This document shows positions 47,645 through 54,764 of a stretch of DNA of 54,764 bases, one piece after another. Every line of letters begins with the position of its first letter. The first letter of the stretch is position 1. The position numbers and the translations under genes were made by a program. The notes under the pieces are model-generated. The model had not been told where the DNA came from. It saw only the letters and a program-made list of their open reading frames with translations, and made no database searches. The DNA comes from Betaproteobacteria bacterium (GTDB lineage: Bacteria; Pseudomonadota; Gammaproteobacteria; Burkholderiales; Eutrophovitaceae), in the NCBI GenBank assembly GCA_020346185.1, contig CP070775.1:3187584-3242347 (forward strand). Reading direction: 5' to 3'.

Positions 47645-48554
47645 CGACAACGCCGACGCGCTTGACCTTAAGTGGATTTCGGGATCGCGCGACTCAGCTC
47701 CTATGTTGGACAGCGCCGACGTCAACCAGTCATCACAGGGGTTGATCGGGCACCTCAACCTCGTTCATCCTAATTGGATACAGATTTTCAGCCGCACTGA
47801 AGCCGCCTATTTTTCCGGCCTCAGCGATCAGGCCCAACGCGAAGCACTGGGGCGCGTAACCGGCAGTGGACTAGTATGCATCATTCTATCTGATGGGGAA
47901 CAGGCGCCGCCGTCGCTGGCGGATTTCGGAAAAGCGAGAAAAGTCCCGGTAATCGCTTCGCCAATGGCCAGTCTGCAGGTCATCTGGGTCATGCGCACCT
48001 ACCTTGGGCGGGCGCTGGCAGAGTTCGTGACACGCCATGGCGTACTGCTCGACGTACTGGGGGTCGGCGTGTTGCTCACCGGGGAGAGCGGCGTCGGCAA
48101 GAGCGAACTGGCGCTGGAACTCATATCTCGCGGCTCAGGGCTGGTTGCCGACGACGTTGTCGAGCTTTGCCACATTGCGCCGAGGACCCTTGAGGGTCGC
48201 AGTCCACAGCTACTTAAAGATTTCCTGGAAGTGCGCGGACTTGGCATGCTCAACATCCGCACCATCTTTGGTGAGACTGCGGTACGCCGGCGCAAGAACC
48301 TGAAATTGATCATTCAGCTCGAAAAACCGGTCGGCGGCAACATTCCAGGTGTCGAGCGCCTGCCTTTGAACGCCAGCGTCGAGCGCATTCTCGATGTCGA
48401 TATACGTACCGTACAGTTGCCGGTCGCGGCCGGTCGTAATCTAGCCGTGCTGGTCGAAGCCGCGGTACGCAACTACGTGCTGCAACTACGTGGCATCGAC
48501 AGTACCCAGGAGTTTATCCAGCGCCAGCAAGGCTACCTCGGTTCGCAGGAGTAG
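47613..48554 (+). CDS. hprK: HPr kinase/phosphorylase
   Basis: Phosphorylates a serine of HPr in response to metabolites. From ATG 47613 (MPRIGVAQLFDDNADALDL) the protein has 313 aa. Walker A GESGVGKSE and the HprK signature LEVRGLGMLNIRTIFGETAV are clear. The longer frame from 47562 would lie within ptsN. Gram-negative bacteria with an rpoN-linked hprK often have only a partial PTS that serves regulation. Confidence 0.95.
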   Translation: MPRIGVAQLFDDNADALDLKWISGSRDSAPMLDSADVNQSSQGLIGHLNLVHPNWIQIFSRTEAAYFSGLSDQAQREALGRVTGSGLVCIILSDGEQAPPSLADFGKARKVPVIASPMASLQVIWVMRTYLGRALAEFVTRHGVLLDVLGVGVLLTGESGVGKSELALELISRGSGLVADDVVELCHIAPRTLEGRSPQLLKDFLEVRGLGMLNIRTIFGETAVRRRKNLKLIIQLEKPVGGNIPGVERLPLNASVERILDVDIRTVQLPVAAGRNLAVLVEAAVRNYVLQLRGIDSTQEFIQRQQGYLGSQE

Positions 48555-48627
48555 CCATGCCCAAGCAGTGCAATGTTGACAGCTGTAGACCGGGCCGGGC
48601 GCCACTCTCATTATCAATCGAACCGTG

Positions 48628-49467
48628 ATGCAACTGGTCATCATTACCGGACTGTCAGGCTCAGGCAAAAGTGTCGCCCTCAAGGTGCTGGAAGACAGCG
48701 GTTATTACTGCGTTGATAATCTGCCAGCCCAGCTATTGGGCGAGACCGTCGCTTTTTTGCGCAACAGTGGCTCACAACACGTTGCCCTGAGTATTGACGT
48801 ACGCAGTGGCTCGAGCCTGTTACGTCTGCCGGAGCTTTTGGAGCAGATGCAGTCGAGTGATCTCGAGACGCATATCTTGTTTCTCGATTCCAAAGCCGAA
48901 ACCTTGGTCAAACGTTTCTCTGAGACACGTCGGCGACATCCATTGGCAGAAGACGGCCGTACACTGACTGAGAGCATCGAACTCGAACGCGAAATACTGG
49001 AAAAAGTCGGCACACTTGGACATCGCATTGATACCAGCGATCTGAATCCGAATGTGCTGAGAAACTGGGTGCGAGATTTGTTGGCGCTGGAAGACAGTGA
49101 CCTAGTGCTGTTGTTTCAATCGTTCGGATTCAAGCATGGTATCCCGCTAGACGCAGATTTCGTTTTTGATGTTCGCTGCCTGCCAAATCCACACTATGAC
49201 CCGCAGCTGCGTGATTTTACCGGCCGCGATCCACAGGTGGTGGCGTTTCTCGAAGAAAACGCCGACGCCGTGGAGATGGTTGAGCACATCCGTGCGTTTG
49301 TCGAGCGCTGGCTGCCGTGTTTCGTACGCGACAACCGAAACTATCTGACTGTGGCGATCGGCTGCACCGGCGGGCGGCACCGTTCGGTTTATTTTGCGGA
49401 GCACCTTGCGGCGTATTTCGGCAAACAGCGCCAAGTCCTGGTTCGCCATCGCGAGCTGGCAGAGTGA
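48628..49467 (+). CDS. rapZ: RNase adapter RapZ (YvcJ-type nucleotide-binding protein)
   Basis: 279 aa (ATG 48628; a GTG at 48625 adds one residue). Walker [12 protein letters not shown] lies at the start. The C-terminal domain holds [22 protein letters not shown], the highly conserved RapZ block that binds RNA and glucosamine 6-phosphate in enteric bacteria. In E. coli it steers RNase E to the small RNA GlmZ. Whether that is the target here is open. It follows hprK by 73 bases. Confidence 0.95.
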   Translation: MQLVIITGLSGSGKSVALKVLEDSGYYCVDNLPAQLLGETVAFLRNSGSQHVALSIDVRSGSSLLRLPELLEQMQSSDLETHILFLDSKAETLVKRFSETRRRHPLAEDGRTLTESIELEREILEKVGTLGHRIDTSDLNPNVLRNWVRDLLALEDSDLVLLFQSFGFKHGIPLDADFVFDVRCLPNPHYDPQLRDFTGRDPQVVAFLEENADAVEMVEHIRAFVERWLPCFVRDNRNYLTVAIGCTGGRHRSVYFAEHLAAYFGKQRQVLVRHRELAE

Positions 49468-49515
49468 TCACGATGCGGCTGGACGCAATGTGCATTCCGG
49501 CAATGTAATCGATTC

Positions 49516-50142
49516 ATGACCTCCACTCTTACCGTGACGTTGGCCTTCACCGGTGCGTCGGGCATGCCCTACGGTATGCGGCTGCTCGAATGCCTACTGC
49601 GGTCGCCAACGCACGTTTACCTGATTTATTCACAGGCGGCGCAGATCGTCGCCCGACAGGAAATGAGTCTGTCGCTGCCGGCACGCGCCAAAGAAGCCGC
49701 CGCATTTCTCACCCAACGCTACTCCCCTGATGAGGGGCAGCTGCGTGTTTTCGGCCGCGAGGAATGGTTTGCACCGGTTGCATCGGGATCGAACCCGGCC
49801 GATGCGATGGTCATCTGCCCATGCACGATGGGCACGCTGGCTTCCGTCGCGGCGGGCCTCTCCGACAATCTGATTGAACGCGCCGCCGATGTCATGCTCA
49901 AAGAAAAGCGGCCGCTGATTTTGGTGCCACGCGAAACCCCGTTGTCAACAATACATCTGGAGAACATGCTGCGTCTCAGCCGTGCCGGTGCCACCATACT
50001 GCCGGCCAATCCCGGCTTTTATCATCATCCGGACAGCGTTGACGCGCTGATCGATTTTGTCGTTGCAAGGGTACTGGATCAACTCGGGATCGAACATGCG
50101 TTGATGTCACGCTGGGGTGAGCAGCGCCATGGTAATCACTGA
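49516..50142 (+). CDS. ubiX: Flavin prenyltransferase UbiX
   Basis: Makes prenylated FMN, the cofactor of UbiD-type decarboxylases, used in ubiquinone synthesis. The 208-aa protein starts LTVTLAFTGASGMPYGMRLLE, followed by the conserved VICPCTMGTLASVAAGLSDNLIERAADV and PRETPLSTIHLENML blocks. Its UbiD partner is not in the window. The next gene starts seven bases after its stop. Confidence 0.95.
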   Translation: MTSTLTVTLAFTGASGMPYGMRLLECLLRSPTHVYLIYSQAAQIVARQEMSLSLPARAKEAAAFLTQRYSPDEGQLRVFGREEWFAPVASGSNPADAMVICPCTMGTLASVAAGLSDNLIERAADVMLKEKRPLILVPRETPLSTIHLENMLRLSRAGATILPANPGFYHHPDSVDALIDFVVARVLDQLGIEHALMSRWGEQRHGNH

Positions 50143-50148
50143 ATAGCG

Positions 50149-50760
50149 ATGACTGATCAGCCAGCCCAAGCGACTGAAGGTAAGGACACGCTGAAGATGC
50201 CGATCTTCCCGCTCGGACTGGTGCTCTTTCCGGGTGCGGCATTACCGCTCAAAATCTTCGAGCAGCGCTATCTGGAAATGACCAAAGCGTGCGTGCGCGA
50301 CGATACCGTGTTTGGCGTGTGTTGCATCCTGCACGGACAGGAAGTCGGCGCACCCGCCGAGCATGAGCAGATCGGCTGCAGTGCCCGCATTGCCGATTGG
50401 GACATGCCGCACCCGAATTTGTTTCACTTACTGTGCACCGGGGAACGGGTTTTTCGGGTGCTCGATTTTGGTATCGATTCAAGCGGCCTGATCGTCGGTA
50501 CTGTTCAATGGTTGGCCAGCAATACTGGTGAAATTGACGCAAGCAGCTTTGACGTCTGTCGTAACGCGCTTGAAGGTCTCGCCAAGCAAGCTGGCGAAAA
50601 AATATTCGCAGGCCCACCGCGATTCGACGATCCGGAATGGGTAAGTTATCGCCTCTCGGAGTTCCTTCCCATCGACTGGCGGCACAAACAGGCCTTGCTC
50701 GAACAGCGCACAACGGCGCAGCGGCTTGCTACCATTTCGAGGATGCTTCAGCCCGCCTGA
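50149..50760 (+). CDS. LON N-terminal substrate-binding-domain protein
   Basis: 203-aa protein formed of a lone LON-N domain without ATPase or protease (KMPIFPLGLVLFPGAALPLKIFEQRYLEM, FGVCCILHGQEVG, DWDMPHPNLFHLLCTGERVFRV). Such stand-alone proteins are widespread in Proteobacteria, and their job is unclear. It may be co-transcribed with ubiX (7-base gap). Its last 13 bases overlap the end of mutY on the other strand. Confidence 0.88.
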   Translation: MTDQPAQATEGKDTLKMPIFPLGLVLFPGAALPLKIFEQRYLEMTKACVRDDTVFGVCCILHGQEVGAPAEHEQIGCSARIADWDMPHPNLFHLLCTGERVFRVLDFGIDSSGLIVGTVQWLASNTGEIDASSFDVCRNALEGLAKQAGEKIFAGPPRFDDPEWVSYRLSEFLPIDWRHKQALLEQRTTAQRLATISRMLQPA

Positions 50761-51851
50761 TCCGGGCTGGCTTGTAGCCCGAGCCGGGCACGCAGCTGCG
50801 ACACCAGTTTGCGCACCGGAACCGGTATCGGGTAGTGCATCGCCTCATCGAGCCCGACCCACGTGCGGCCCGGCATCTCGGCCTGAGGCCGACGCTCTTT
50901 CACCTCGCACAACAGTGGCGAAATGGTCAGGGAAAAATGTGTGAAGCCATGCTCGATCGTCGTCATTTGATCAATGGTGCGCACCTCGGCACCGAACCGA
51001 CCGCGACAAGCCTGCCTCGCATCATCCGCCGCATCGATCTCGGGAAAGCTCCATAAGCCACCCCAGATGCCCGACGCGGGGCGCTTTTCCATCATCAACC
51101 GACCGCAATACTCCATCACCAACATCACCGTGGATCGCTGTGGGCGCACCTTCTTCGGCCGCGGCGTGGGCAGTCTATCGATACGGTCCTGCAATCTTGC
51201 CGCGCAACTTTGCGCCAACGGACAGGCTTGACAGCGCGGACGTGAGCGGGTGCACACTTGTGCACCCAGATCCATCAGCCCTTGCGTGTACGCCTGCACA
51301 TTATTGCGCTCTGGCAGAAGTTGCTCGGCGAGGCGCCACAGACGATTTGCGACCGCTTGAACGCCCGGGTAGCCTTCGATAGCAAAGTAGCGGGCAAATA
51401 CGCGCTTCACGTTGCCATCAAGAATGGGATGACGCTGGCCGAAGGAAAAGACCGCGATCGCGCCGGCTGTCGACCGGCCCACTCCCGGCAAGGCGACGAT
51501 GTCATCAAAGCGCGTGGGGAACTGTCCTTGGTTTATGCGTGAAATCTGGCGCGCGGCCCGGTGCAGATTGCGCGCGCGCGCGTAGTAGCCGAGGCCGCTC
51601 CATACCGCCAGCACGTCGTCTTCATCCGCCTCCGCCAGGTATTGCAGTGTTGGAAATCGCTTCAGGAAACGGTCGAAATACGGTACCACCGCATTGACCT
51701 GCGTCTGCTGCAGCATGATTTCAGACAGCCATACCCGGTACGGATCGGCCACCTTTTGCCAAGGCAGATCATGCCGGCCCGCACGCCGCTGCCACGCGGT
51801 GACCTTGCGCGCGAAATCGGATTCGGCTGTCAACTCCAATATCCCGAGCAA
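50748..51851 (-). CDS. mutY: Adenine DNA glycosylase
   Basis: Removes adenine paired with 8-oxoguanine. The catalytic Glu is in WLSEIMLQQTQV, the helix-hairpin-helix in LPGVGRSTAGAI, the catalytic Asp in HPILDGNVKRV, and the 4Fe-4S cysteines in CTRSRPRCQACPLAQSC. A NUDIX-like C-terminal domain (about 235-360) reads 8-oxoG. The first codon is uncertain: TTG at 51851 gives 367 aa, and further TTG codons lie 12 and 18 bases in. It begins one base after the stop of the AsmA-like gene. Confidence 0.94.
   Translation of the reverse strand: MLGILELTAESDFARKVTAWQRRAGRHDLPWQKVADPYRVWLSEIMLQQTQVNAVVPYFDRFLKRFPTLQYLAEADEDDVLAVWSGLGYYARARNLHRAARQISRINQGQFPTRFDDIVALPGVGRSTAGAIAVFSFGQRHPILDGNVKRVFARYFAIEGYPGVQAVANRLWRLAEQLLPERNNVQAYTQGLMDLGAQVCTRSRPRCQACPLAQSCAARLQDRIDRLPTPRPKKVRPQRSTVMLVMEYCGRLMMEKRPASGIWGGLWSFPEIDAADDARQACRGRFGAEVRTIDQMTTIEHGFTHFSLTISPLLCEVKERRPQAEMPGRTWVGLDEAMHYPIPVPVRKLVSQLRARLGLQASPDQAG
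50749..50769. terminator. Candidate shared terminator hairpin at convergent gene ends
   Basis: CAGCCCG (50749-50755), seven-base loop, CGGGCTG (50763-50769): a perfect 7-bp stem spanning the stop codons of the LON-domain gene and mutY. No proper T-run follows on either strand, so function is unsure. Confidence 0.35.
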
Positions 51852-51852
51852 A

Positions 51853-54246
51853 TCATCGGAACAGATCCTTGAGCCGCTTCTTTATTTCCTCTTCGGGCTT
51901 CACTCTCGGCGCAGCGTCTTCCTTGCTCGCATCGCCGTCGGCTTGATCGCCACCGCTTTGATTGCCACCAAGCAGCCGCTCGGTGAGAGTCGATTCCAGT
52001 TTCTTTTTAAGCCTGGTCTCTTCAGCCTTGAGTCTTTGTTTCGCCTGCAACTCAATCGCGTCAGAGAACTGCAGCTCATACTTGAGCGCAGTGAGCGGTC
52101 CGGAGACACGAACCGGGACGGTAAAACCGGCAACATCACTCAAATCCTTCCCGCCCTGACCCGTCGACGTTGCCACCAGTGACGTGTTGGCAACGTAATC
52201 GATACTGCCTTCAACGAGATTCACGCTCCCGGCGCCTGTCAATCGAACAAACGGCGAACTTAGACTCAGATCATCGTTGCGCGCCTGACCGTTGTCGATC
52301 TGGAAAGTCGCCGACAACTCCGAAAAATCTGTTTTCTCGGTCGGCGAAGCCGCGGCTTCCTTATTGCGTTTGAGCAAGAGCATATCCTTCGCGCTGCGCA
52401 GCGATTGCGCCAGGTTAATTCCTTTGACCGCACCGTCTTTCAGCGCCACGCCGGCATCACCGGTCAGCGTCTTGGTCAATGCACCAACCGTATCGCCTTG
52501 GGCGGTCAAGTCGAGATCAACGCTGCCACGCCCTTCGAGCAAATCCTGGTCAAGCGCGTCTTGCAATAACGGTCCGATGGTCACGCCGGATAGGCTCTGT
52601 TTGACGGCGAAGGCATTGGTGTTGGCGTCGGCTTTCACCACGCTACGTACCGAACCGCCATACAGCTTCGCCAACAACGGATTGATTTCGACTTTGCCGT
52701 CTTTCGCCTTCATCGTAATGCGCACATCGGAGAGTTTGACATTCGATGCAGTCAGCGCACCGATGCGCAGCTTGCCGTCGAGGTTCAATGCCTTGAGCGG
52801 CGACAGATCAATGCGCGATTCGCCTTTTTCGCCATCCTGCGCAGACGGTTCTTTCTTTTCTTCTTTCTTTGCCTCTTCGGCGGGGCGATAGCGATCGAGA
52901 TTGAGCTTATCGATCGCGGCGTCGAACTCGATGAACGGTTCGGCAAATTGCCGGACATTGAACACGCTCTCGATATTCGACTCATCGAAGCGCGCTTTGA
53001 GATCGACCTTGACCCGCTCACGTTTGACGTCGGCATCGACACTGCCCGACAGTGGGACGGTAGTGGATTTCATCGGCAGCGCCGGTGAGCTCACATCGTA
53101 CTGTCCAGCGATCTTGGTCAGACCAAATCGCTGATTCTCCAAATCGCCCCTGACGGCCGTGCTGATCTGCCCCTTGACGGCGTTCTCCCCCTGCTGTGCG
53201 TCCAGATCAATCGCCAGCTCGTCAATGTTCAGGGCACTTGGCGAGCCCTTGACCACCGATAGCCGGACGTCGGCATCGGCCCGCATTTCCGGGCCCCGCG
53301 CCTGGACCACCGCCATAATCGCTTCACTGGCCGCCTCGTCTTGCGTCATGGCAACACGCGGCACGTCTAGTTTCGCCGTAAAGGTAGTGTCTTCCTGCGA
53401 GCCCGACACTTCCACGGTCAGGGAGTTAGCCGCGGTCTTTTGTATCGCCGGCTGCGCTTCGACGTCGGCTGCCGAGACCGTGAGCTTCAGATCGCTGATG
53501 GTTGCCGCAAGGCCTTCAGCGCCGGCTTGCAGATCGGTGAGTTTGAAAATTTGCGACGCCATGTCCGCTTCCAGCGTGCCCGACGCACGCGTGCGCAGAT
53601 CCAGCTGCGGCTTGTCAGCCCGTACCACAGCACTGTATTCAAACGGCGTCGGCACGCCCTCAGCGACACGTCCCGTCTGCAGATCAAGCTCGGACACTTC
53701 ATAGGAAGCGTCGGCCCGTTCGTCACGGTAAGAGAACGTCCCGTTCTGAATGCGCACACCTTGCACATCCAGCGTCATCGCCGGCCCTTCGGCTTCTTCG
53801 CCCTCGCTTGGCTCCGCCTCGCCCTCTGAGGGCGCTTCCTCTCCTTCAGCCCGTTTGGTGAGGTCGTCGATGTTGGTGGTGCCGTCGGCATGTTTGATCA
53901 GCCGCGCGCGCAAGCCATCGACCACAACCTCGGCGACAACGATCTGCTTCGACAACAACGGCAACAACGCCAGCGCCACGCGTAGATCGTCGACCCCGGC
54001 AAACTCCACCTCCAAGTTCGCCTCGGACAGCTGCGTCGGACCCAGGCTGACGCCGATTTTCGGGAAGAACGTCAGGCGAATGTCGCCCTCAATGTTGAGG
54101 TTACGGCCAGTCCTGTCACGCACCAGTTTAACGACATCGTCCTTGTAGTCATTGGGATCAAATGTGGCAGCGACATAGGCAAACACAGCGCCGACCACAA
54201 TGACTAGCACGATCAAAGCATACAAACCGTACTTCACGTACTTCAC
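51853..54246 (-). CDS. AsmA-family protein
   Basis: 797-aa AsmA-like protein: one N-terminal membrane helix (about 5-27), then the AsmA N-terminal region (TFDPNDYKDDVVKLVRDRTG, FFPKIGVSLGPTQL) and a long beta-rich periplasmic part ending with the AsmA C-terminal block (GAVKGINLAQSLRSAKDML, GAGSVNLVEGSIDYV). Family members are thought to be bridge-like lipid transport proteins. Odd points are two acidic low-complexity inserts, about 130-152 (repeated SEGE) and about 460-480 (KKEEKKE). It directly precedes mutY, with which it is likely co-transcribed, an order common in Betaproteobacteria. Confidence 0.92.
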   Translation of the reverse strand: MKYVKYGLYALIVLVIVVGAVFAYVAATFDPNDYKDDVVKLVRDRTGRNLNIEGDIRLTFFPKIGVSLGPTQLSEANLEVEFAGVDDLRVALALLPLLSKQIVVAEVVVDGLRARLIKHADGTTNIDDLTKRAEGEEAPSEGEAEPSEGEEAEGPAMTLDVQGVRIQNGTFSYRDERADASYEVSELDLQTGRVAEGVPTPFEYSAVVRADKPQLDLRTRASGTLEADMASQIFKLTDLQAGAEGLAATISDLKLTVSAADVEAQPAIQKTAANSLTVEVSGSQEDTTFTAKLDVPRVAMTQDEAASEAIMAVVQARGPEMRADADVRLSVVKGSPSALNIDELAIDLDAQQGENAVKGQISTAVRGDLENQRFGLTKIAGQYDVSSPALPMKSTTVPLSGSVDADVKRERVKVDLKARFDESNIESVFNVRQFAEPFIEFDAAIDKLNLDRYRPAEEAKKEEKKEPSAQDGEKGESRIDLSPLKALNLDGKLRIGALTASNVKLSDVRITMKAKDGKVEINPLLAKLYGGSVRSVVKADANTNAFAVKQSLSGVTIGPLLQDALDQDLLEGRGSVDLDLTAQGDTVGALTKTLTGDAGVALKDGAVKGINLAQSLRSAKDMLLLKRNKEAAASPTEKTDFSELSATFQIDNGQARNDDLSLSSPFVRLTGAGSVNLVEGSIDYVANTSLVATSTGQGGKDLSDVAGFTVPVRVSGPLTALKYELQFSDAIELQAKQRLKAEETRLKKKLESTLTERLLGGNQSGGDQADGDASKEDAAPRVKPEEEIKKRLKDLFR

Positions 54247-54764
54247 CTGTGCAGACTCCTTTTCGAGCGGTGAACGGACCCGATCAACGTCCTGATACCG
54301 TGTTCAAGTTTGACCTGCGCGCGGACCATGCCTTGGCGCTATTCCAGCCAATATTATCGCCGCAGTGCGGCCTGGAAGGGCTGACTCATCGGCTCGCCGG
54401 CGTCCAACCAGACTTCCCCCGGACGTTTGGTTGTAGTTCCGGCGTGACGCGCCAAAGCGCATTAGCCTCCATTAAAAAATGGTAAGCTCGTCGATCCCAG
54501 TGGCGTCTCACCCATCACAACCCGCCCTCTCGAGCGGCATTGAAGTTCAACCGGGGTGGGATTGTGATTGGCTCGCCTTAAGGCGACCAATCATCCCTCG
54601 CGCCAGTCGCGCTCGGGACCGACCTTCGGGCGTCCTTCGCGAGCAGTGCTCGCTCGTCGAACCCACTTTCTTAGCTTGGGAAGCTGATGACGAGATTTCA
54701 ATCGCCCCACCTACCCTTGGCACAGAACGCGCATTATACGGCCACCTGATTTTGCGCCACGCCA
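54247..54764. other. Non-coding right end with hairpins and a minus-strand -10 element
   Basis: No open frame here looks real. The first 230 bases should hold the asmA-like promoter and leader; no clear promoter was found. Hairpins: TGATTGG-C-TCGCC with GGCGA-CCAATCA around a TTAA loop (54565-54593), and GCGAGC with GCTCGC (54639-54653). On the minus strand a perfect TATAAT (54738-54733), followed by a GC-rich stretch, suggests transcription running left from near the edge, through a short segment reminiscent of the tRNA-Gly(CCC) anticodon arm (about 54656-54690). Confidence 0.4.

Noticed and set aside
54656..54700. Possible tRNA-Gly(CCC) on the minus strand, from TCAGC-TTCCCAA-GCTAA and a following GTGGGTTCGA
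   Set aside because: The D-arm lacks its GG, the T-stem has no proper partner, no acceptor stem can be formed, and one anticodon-stem pair is broken.

Overview
The window looks like chromosomal DNA of a betaproteobacterium, or of a gammaproteobacterium branching very close to that group. GC content is moderate to high. The evidence is gene order: rplM-rpsI-argC-DUF6776; mlaFEDCB-yadGH-ibaG-murA-hisGDCBHAFIE-hinT-tatABC, with hisC lying between hisD and hisB; and kefB/kdsD-kdsC-lptCAB-rpoN-hpf-ptsN-hprK-rapZ. All three orders are typical of Betaproteobacteria. No rRNA, convincing tRNA, CRISPR array, insertion sequence or prophage was seen.

Left block (1-19.4 kb). It is almost entirely on the minus strand: a DUF6776 membrane protein cut by the left edge, argC, rpsI and rplM, then a long run transcribed from mlaF down to tatC. 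That run covers outer-membrane phospholipid transport (Mla), a YadGH-type ABC exporter, IbaG, MurA, nearly the whole histidine pathway, a HIT hydrolase and the Tat translocase. One plus-strand gene, a membrane-anchored DegS/HtrA protease, sits between rplM and tatC. A 144-bp element with inverted-repeat ends lies between hisF and hisA.

Middle block (19.5-39.7 kb). This is the accessory and most interesting part: a self-contained type IV pilus locus of the MSHA kind. In order it holds an ABC ATPase, a sigma-54-dependent response regulator of PrsR type, an ExeA/MshM ATPase with a periplasmic tail, an MshL secretin, an MshN-like TPR protein, an MshE ATPase with a c-di-GMP-binding signature, an MshG platform protein, a fused PilM-PilN protein, PilO-like and PilP-like proteins, a large PilX/GspK-like protein, a minor prepilin, a PrsK-like histidine kinase (minus strand), an ABC-2 permease, a TPR-like protein and a major-pilin-like protein. 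I find sigma-54 (-24/-12) promoter sequences in front of the response-regulator operon (close to ideal), the pilin gene (good) and the mshE operon (fair). The simplest reading is a two-component circuit that switches on its own operon, the assembly machine and the pilin through RpoN. An ABC exporter encoded in two halves at the ends of the locus recalls PilGHI of Myxococcus xanthus. No prepilin peptidase, PilT, exosortase or PEP-CTERM protein is visible here.

Right block (39.7-54.8 kb). A KefB-type antiporter (minus strand) is followed by the plus-strand KDO/LPS-transport and nitrogen-PTS cluster kdsD-kdsC-lptC-lptA-lptB-rpoN-hpf-ptsN-hprK-rapZ, then ubiX and a LON-substrate-binding-domain protein. 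mutY and a large AsmA-family gene come back on the minus strand. The last 0.5 kb has no convincing gene but contains strong hairpins and a minus-strand -10 element.
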